This document shows positions 56,424-64,000 of a stretch of DNA of 64,000 bases, piece after piece (position 1 is the first letter of the stretch; each line of letters starts with the position of its first letter). Location: contig NZ_AQVD01000001.1 in the NCBI RefSeq assembly GCF_000372425.1, positions 310,001 through 374,000 on the forward strand. Direction: 5' to 3'. The DNA comes from Streptococcus ferus DSM 20646. GTDB lineage: Bacteria > Bacillota > Bacilli > Lactobacillales > Streptococcaceae. A model generated the notes under the pieces. The model was not told the origin of the DNA. It worked only from the letters and a program-made list of their open reading frames with translations, and did not search any database. A program made the position numbers and the translations under genes.

Positions 56424-56445
56424 TTGTACTAAAATAATAATACAA
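56424..56445. promoter_or_regulatory. Candidate operator of the GntR-ABC operon
   Basis: Inverted repeat TTGTACTA-N6-TAATACAA (one mismatch) upstream of the regulator, in its promoter. Confidence 0.5.
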
Positions 56446-56534
56446 TAAAAAGGAACTGTTTGTCAAGGGAAGGATTTGAGAAAACGAACTTGAAAATATT
56501 CTGACTAAAAGTGGGGGTTTTCACGATTTCATAG

Positions 56535-56540
56535 TATAAT
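56535..56540 (+). promoter_or_regulatory. -10 box of dnaE
   Basis: TATAAT, 30 bases before ATG 56570. Confidence 0.55.
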
Positions 56541-56569
56541 AAGAGATAAGAACTTGCGAGGAGAGAGCT

Positions 56570-60773
<4,204 letters not shown>

Positions 60774-60806
60774 AGTGATTTACTATTAGTATCATTCGGT
60801 TACTTA

Positions 60807-60821
60807 GTCGTTAATAACGAC
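60807..60821 (+). other. Hairpin between pfkA and pyk
   Basis: GTCGTTA-A-TAACGAC; perfect arms, no T run; a likely processing or stability element in the dicistronic mRNA. Confidence 0.4.
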
Positions 60822-60851
60822 AGATATAATTTAAGGGAGTTTCATAAAAAA

Positions 60852-62354
60852 ATGAATAAACGTGTCAAAATTGTTGCAACTTTAGGTCCAGCGGTAGAAA
60901 TCCGCGGTGGTAAAAAATTTGGTGATGATGGTTACTGGGGTGAGCCTCTTGATGTTGAGGCTTCAGCTGCTAAGATTGCTGAATTGATTACTGAAGGTGC
61001 CAATGTCTTCCGCTTTAACTTCTCACATGGAGATCATGCTGAGCAAGGTGAGCGTATGGCGACTGTTCGCCGTGCCGAGGAATTGGCGCGTCAAAAAGTT
61101 GGTTTCCTTCTTGATACCAAAGGACCTGAAATGCGTACAGAATTGTTCGCTGATGGTGCTAAAGAATATGCCTATAAAACAGGCGACAAACTCCGTGTTG
61201 CTACAAAACAAGGTGTTGAGTCTACAAAAGATGTTATTGCGTTGAATGTTGCAGGCGGTCTTGACATCTATGATGATGTTGCAGTTGGTCAAACGATTCT
61301 TATTGATGATGGGAAATTGGGTCTTACTGTTACTGGAAAAGACATTGCAAGTCGTGAATTTGAAGTGACAGTTGAAAACGATGGTATTATCGCTAAGCAA
61401 AAAGGTGTTAATATCCCTAATACGAAAATTCCTTTCCCAGCACTGGCTGAACGTGATAATGCGGATATTCGTTTTGGTTTGGAACAAGGTCTTAACTTCA
61501 TTGCAATCTCATTTGTACGTACTGCAAAAGATGTGAACGAAGTTCGCCAAATCTGTAAAGAAACTGGCAATGAACATGTTCAACTTTTTGCTAAAATTGA
61601 AAACCAACAAGGTATTGACAATATTGATGAAATCATTGAAGCGGCTGATGGTATCATGATTGCCCGTGGAGATATGGGGATTGAAGTACCGTTTGAAATG
61701 GTTCCAGTTTACCAAAAAATGATCATTACTAAGGTTAATGCAGCAGGTAAAGCTGTTATCACAGCTACCAATATGTTGGAGACCATGACTGACAAGCCAC
61801 GTGCAACTCGTTCTGAAGTATCTGATGTCTTCAATGCAGTTATTGACGGTACTGATGCAACCATGCTTTCTGGTGAATCAGCAAACGGTAAATACCCTAT
61901 TGAATCTGTCCGTACCATGGCAACAATTGATAAGAATGCTCAAACGCTTCTTAACGAATATGGTCGTCTAAACTCAGACACATTTGCCCGCTCTAACAAA
62001 ACAGAAGTTGTGGCTTCTGCGGTGAAAGATGCAACAAGATCTATGGATATCAAGCTGATTGTTACGATTACTGAATCTGGTAACACAGCACGCTTGATTT
62101 CGAAATACCGTCCAGATGCAGATATCTTGGCTTTGACCTTTGATGAAAAAATTGAAAAAGCGTTGATGATTAACTGGGGTGTTATTCCAATCTTGACTGA
62201 AAAACCAGCTTCTACTGACGATATGTTTGAAATTGCTGAAAAAGCAGCACTTAAGTCAGGTCTGGTTGAATCAGGTGATAATATTGTCATCGTCGCTGGT
62301 GTGCCTGTTGGTTCTGGCGGAACGAATACAATGCGTGTGCGCACTGTTAAATAA
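60852..62354 (+). CDS. pyk: Pyruvate kinase
   Basis: 500 aa. IVATLGPAV, FRFNFSHG, LLDTKGPEMRTELF, the catalytic Lys/metal-Glu segment LFAKIENQQGIDNIDEI and MIARGDMGIEVP; a C-terminal allosteric domain with a short end (no extra PEP-utiliser domain). Makes pyruvate and ATP. AAGGGAG lies about 12 bases before the ATG. Confidence 0.98.
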   Translation: MNKRVKIVATLGPAVEIRGGKKFGDDGYWGEPLDVEASAAKIAELITEGANVFRFNFSHGDHAEQGERMATVRRAEELARQKVGFLLDTKGPEMRTELFADGAKEYAYKTGDKLRVATKQGVESTKDVIALNVAGGLDIYDDVAVGQTILIDDGKLGLTVTGKDIASREFEVTVENDGIIAKQKGVNIPNTKIPFPALAERDNADIRFGLEQGLNFIAISFVRTAKDVNEVRQICKETGNEHVQLFAKIENQQGIDNIDEIIEAADGIMIARGDMGIEVPFEMVPVYQKMIITKVNAAGKAVITATNMLETMTDKPRATRSEVSDVFNAVIDGTDATMLSGESANGKYPIESVRTMATIDKNAQTLLNEYGRLNSDTFARSNKTEVVASAVKDATRSMDIKLIVTITESGNTARLISKYRPDADILALTFDEKIEKALMINWGVIPILTEKPASTDDMFEIAEKAALKSGLVESGDNIVIVAGVPVGSGGTNTMRVRTVK

Positions 62355-62361
62355 GACTGAT

Positions 62362-62391
62362 AAAAGAGTCAGAGAGCAATCTCGGCTCTTT
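62362..62391 (+). terminator. pyk terminator
   Basis: AAAAGAG/CTCTTTT outer stem with inner GAG/CTC pairing. Confidence 0.65.
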
Positions 62392-62448
62392 TCGTTTACT
62401 TTTGTCCGTCTTGCTGATAAAATGGACATATAGATAGGAGGTGTTCTT

Positions 62449-62694
62449 ATGGGATGGCTTTGGACATTAATTGTCGGTGCTATCATCGGTGCCATTGCTG
62501 GTGCGGTTACGAATCGCGGGCAGTCAATGGGCTGTATCGCAAATATTATTGCAGGTTTAATTGGTGCATCAGTAGGTAAAGCTCTGTTTGGAGCTTGGGG
62601 ACCAAGTCTTGCTGGTATGCCTCTGATCCCTTCAATACTGGGAGCGGTAATTGTAGTTGCTGTTGTCTCCTTCTTTGTAGGTGGCAGAGATTAG
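62449..62694 (+). CDS. GlsB/YeaQ/YmgE family stress-response membrane protein
   Basis: 81 aa, Gly-rich, two to three membrane segments: LIVGAIIGAIAGAVTNRG, CIANIIAGLIGASVGKALFG and a C-terminal helix. The family is induced by general stress; in enterococci GlsB accompanies the Asp23/Gls24 proteins. AGGAGGTG precedes the ATG. The CsbD-like gene follows 42 bases later. Confidence 0.88.
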   Translation: MGWLWTLIVGAIIGAIAGAVTNRGQSMGCIANIIAGLIGASVGKALFGAWGPSLAGMPLIPSILGAVIVVAVVSFFVGGRD

Positions 62695-62736
62695 AGGTAT
62701 CATCTAATCCCTTATAAAAATAGAAAAGAGGCGCTT

Positions 62737-62931
62737 ATGTCAGATGCAAAATTGGAAAAGGCCAAGGGAGGTCTCAAAGAGTTTGCTGGTAAATTAACAG
62801 GTGATAAGAAGACAGAAACCGAAGGTGCTGTTGAAAAAACGCTTGCTAAAGCCAAGGAAACAGTTGAGGATGCTAAGGCTGCTGTCGAAGGTGCTGTGGA
62901 GGGCTTTAAGAAGTCCTCAAAGGATAACTAA
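62737..62931 (+). CDS. CsbD family stress protein
   Basis: 64 aa, almost entirely Lys/Glu/Ala amphipathic helix: [20 protein letters not shown] is the CsbD signature. Small hydrophilic stress protein of unknown activity. AAAAGAGG precedes the ATG; probably cotranscribed with the GlsB-like gene. Confidence 0.88.
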   Translation: MSDAKLEKAKGGLKEFAGKLTGDKKTETEGAVEKTLAKAKETVEDAKAAVEGAVEGFKKSSKDN

Positions 62932-62941
62932 TACTTAATTG

Positions 62942-62967
62942 ACCTAAGCAGATGCTTAGGTTTTTTG
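62942..62967 (+). terminator. Terminator after the CsbD-like gene
   Basis: ACCTAAGC-AGAT-GCTTAGGT followed by Ts. Confidence 0.9.
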
Positions 62968-63004
62968 AATTAGGTGATTCTCGCTTTTGTTATTCTTATA
63001 ATTT

Positions 63005-63013
63005 TGTTATACT
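63005..63013 (+). promoter_or_regulatory. Promoter of the signal-peptidase-like gene
   Basis: TGT TATACT (63008-63013), an extended -10. Confidence 0.6.
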
Positions 63014-63039
63014 AGTTGTAGCAGATTTGAGGAGATAAT

Positions 63040-63594
63040 ATGCTTAAACGAGATTTTATTCGCAATATTTTACTAGGGGTGATAGCCCTAGCCGTGCTTT
63101 TATGCTTACATTTTTTTGTTTTTTCGAGTTACTCTGTAACGGAGAATGATGCCAATGCTTATTTAAAAGCAGGCGATCTAGTTGTTCTTAATAAAAATGA
63201 AGATCCCAACTATAAAGATTTTGTAGTCTATAAGGTGGGAAGTAAGTCTTATCTGGGTCGGGTAATCGGTAAGGAGAGGGACAGCGTCACGTACATGGAT
63301 GATATCTTTTATCTGAACAATACTGTGGAGGATCAGTCTTATCTCAGTAGCCTGAAAGATGCCTATGCGGCAGCGGATCATCAGATGTCTTTTACCAGTG
63401 ATTTTACCATTCAAACCATCACTAAGGATAAGTACAGCCAGATTCCAGAAGATTATTATCTGATTTTAAATGACAATCGTCAAAATACCAAAGACAGTCG
63501 AACGTTTGGTCTTATTAAAAAATCGCAGATTAGAGGAGTTGTTTCTTTTAAACTCTTACCATTGAAGGATTTTGGCTTTATTAAAACAGAGTAG
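63040..63594 (+). CDS. Signal peptidase I homologue lacking the catalytic Ser and Lys (SipA-like)
   Basis: 184 aa with an N-terminal membrane anchor (residues 8-30) and S26 signal-peptidase framework: AGDLVVLNK, RVIGKERDSV and LNDNRQNTKDSRTFG. Aligned to active enzymes, the Ser of the SM motif falls on Asp37 (VTENDANAYLKAGD) and the Lys before RVIG falls on Gly73, so both catalytic residues are missing. From memory, S. pyogenes SipA has the same Asp/Gly replacement and serves as a pilus-assembly helper. No pilin or sortase gene is in this window. GAGGAGA precedes the ATG. Confidence 0.8.
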   Translation: MLKRDFIRNILLGVIALAVLLCLHFFVFSSYSVTENDANAYLKAGDLVVLNKNEDPNYKDFVVYKVGSKSYLGRVIGKERDSVTYMDDIFYLNNTVEDQSYLSSLKDAYAAADHQMSFTSDFTIQTITKDKYSQIPEDYYLILNDNRQNTKDSRTFGLIKKSQIRGVVSFKLLPLKDFGFIKTE

Positions 63595-63630
63595 CTGGGC
63601 TGCTTCTGTTTTTTTGTTTGATCCTTAAAA

Positions 63631-63646
63631 GATGACTATACCAATT
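63631..63646 (+). promoter_or_regulatory. NagR-like operator 1 upstream of glmS
   Basis: GATGACTATACCAATT; its reverse complement AATTGGTATAGTCATC resembles the NagR/YvoA dre site. It lies just upstream of the -35. Confidence 0.65.
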
Positions 63647-63652
63647 TTCTTG

Positions 63653-63681
63653 TTGACTTTCCAAAAATAAAGTTATATACT
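63653..63681 (+). promoter_or_regulatory. glmS promoter
   Basis: TTGACT (63653-63658), 17 bases, TATACT (63676-63681), between the two NagR-like sites. Confidence 0.85.
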
Positions 63682-63707
63682 GTTTTTGTTGGATTTTTAT
63701 TGTCAAA

Positions 63708-63723
63708 GATGACTATACCAATT
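63708..63723 (+). promoter_or_regulatory. NagR-like operator 2 in the glmS leader
   Basis: Exact second copy of the 16-base operator, 77 bases after the first, downstream of the transcription start; the pair could support looping or a roadblock. Confidence 0.65.
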
Positions 63724-63736
63724 ATTAAAAATCAAT

Positions 63737-63778
63737 AGGAGGAAGTGATAAGGTCATCCTTATCACAAAAGACTTATG
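63737..63778 (+). promoter_or_regulatory. Hairpin between Shine-Dalgarno and glmS start codon
   Basis: AGGAGG (63737-63742) lies 33 bases before ATG 63776. Between them is a perfect 9-bp hairpin GTGATAAGG-TCAT-CCTTATCAC (63745-63766). When folded, the effective spacing is about 11 bases. Confidence 0.6.
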
Positions 63779-64000
63779 TGTGGAATTGTAGGCGTCGTTG
63801 GAAATCGCAATGCAACTGATATTTTAATGCAGGGGCTTGAAAAACTGGAATACCGTGGTTATGACTCTGCAGGTATCTACGTGATTGATAATCCCGACAA
63901 TAGCCGTTTAATTAAGTCTGTTGGCCGCATTGCAGATTTACGCTCTAAAATTGGAATTGATGTTGCAGGGGCTACAGGTATTGGTCATACCCGTTGGGCT
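63776..64000 (+). CDS. glmS: Glutamine-fructose-6-phosphate aminotransferase (3' end outside window)
   Basis: The first 75 codons are present: [17 protein letters not shown] with the N-terminal nucleophile Cys2, [14 protein letters not shown] and IGHTRWA. GlmS makes glucosamine-6-phosphate, the entry to peptidoglycan amino sugars. It is flanked by two NagR-like operators, consistent with control by amino-sugar supply. Confidence 0.96.
   Translation, partial: MCGIVGVVGNRNATDILMQGLEKLEYRGYDSAGIYVIDNPDNSRLIKSVGRIADLRSKIGIDVAGATGIGHTRWA

Noticed and set aside
63745-63819. GTG-initiated leader peptide ahead of glmS
   Set aside because: The GTG is only two bases from AGGAGG, too close for good initiation, and is sequestered in the hairpin stem; kept only as an alternative explanation.

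Overview
This window is from a low-GC Firmicute, almost certainly a Streptococcus. Evidence includes a PyrR-attenuated pyrK-pyrD-pyrF-pyrE operon next to a CpsY-type regulator, parE/parC separated by a short variable region, a tmRNA whose tag reads AKNNTSYAVAA, CodY- and NagR-like operators, and many extended -10 (TGn) promoters. The gene order (uvrC, pepV, mnmE, cpsY-pyr, ung-pyrC, plsY/parE, parC-ilvE, rpsA, dnaE, pfkA-pyk, glmS) is, from memory, closest to the S. mutans side of the genus. I do not name a species.

Layout. 1-2.5 kb: tail of a Lys/Ser-rich protein, a Cys-cluster protein, a scar where two divergent genes have both lost their 5' ends, and a nitroreductase with a palindromic operator. 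2.5-6.9 kb: an RpiR regulator facing a carbohydrate operon (two small membrane transporter subunits, a GH1 6-phospho-beta-glucosidase, a Gfo/Idh oxidoreductase). 7.3-11.6 kb: a TetR regulator facing three membrane-anchored hydrolases (esterase, ceramidase-like, metallo-beta-lactamase fold). 11.7-22.1 kb: HAD nucleotidase, uvrC, a LytTR/DUF3021 pair, a ketopantoate-reductase-like protein, a truncated nitroreductase with its intact paralogue, a bacteriocin immunity protein, pepV, a UDG-family protein and mnmE. 22.2-28 kb: pentose and purine nucleoside salvage (rpiA, deoB, punA, deoD) with an attached HEPN-motif protein. 28-38.2 kb: cpsY and pyrimidine synthesis (pyrK, D, F, a short pyrophosphatase-like gene, E; later pyrC) with an amidase, an amino-acid ABC transporter and ung. 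38.2-42.5 kb: cell-wall nucleotidase, ThrE-type exporter halves, plsY. 42.5-49.5 kb: parE and parC separated by an AT-rich accessory insert with a GIY-YIG protein and a structured RNA-like element. 49.5-53.8 kb: ilvE, two tRNAs, rpsA, tmRNA, a lipoprotein, tRNA-Arg. 53.9-64 kb: TVP38 protein, GntR-ABC operon, dnaE, pfkA-pyk, two stress proteins, a signal-peptidase homologue lacking both catalytic residues, and the start of glmS.

Links between genes. RpiA, DeoB, PunA and DeoD convert nucleosides to bases and ribose phosphates; PyrKDFE and PyrC make UMP, with PyrR sensing pyrimidines at the attenuator. PfkA and Pyk form a glycolytic pair, and GlmS (under NagR-like operators) diverts fructose-6-phosphate to cell-wall amino sugars.

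The most noteworthy items are: the GIY-YIG gene with a compact, perfectly paired RNA-like structure 3' of it; a stand-alone HEPN (R-x4-H) protein in the purine salvage cluster; a signal peptidase homologue with Asp and Gly in place of Ser and Lys; and at least seven genes (uvrC, mnmE, punA, deoD, cpsY, plsY, the TVP38 gene) whose -10 box lies exactly six bases before the start codon with no Shine-Dalgarno sequence, which predicts leaderless mRNAs. All assignments come from reading the sequence; no database search was run.
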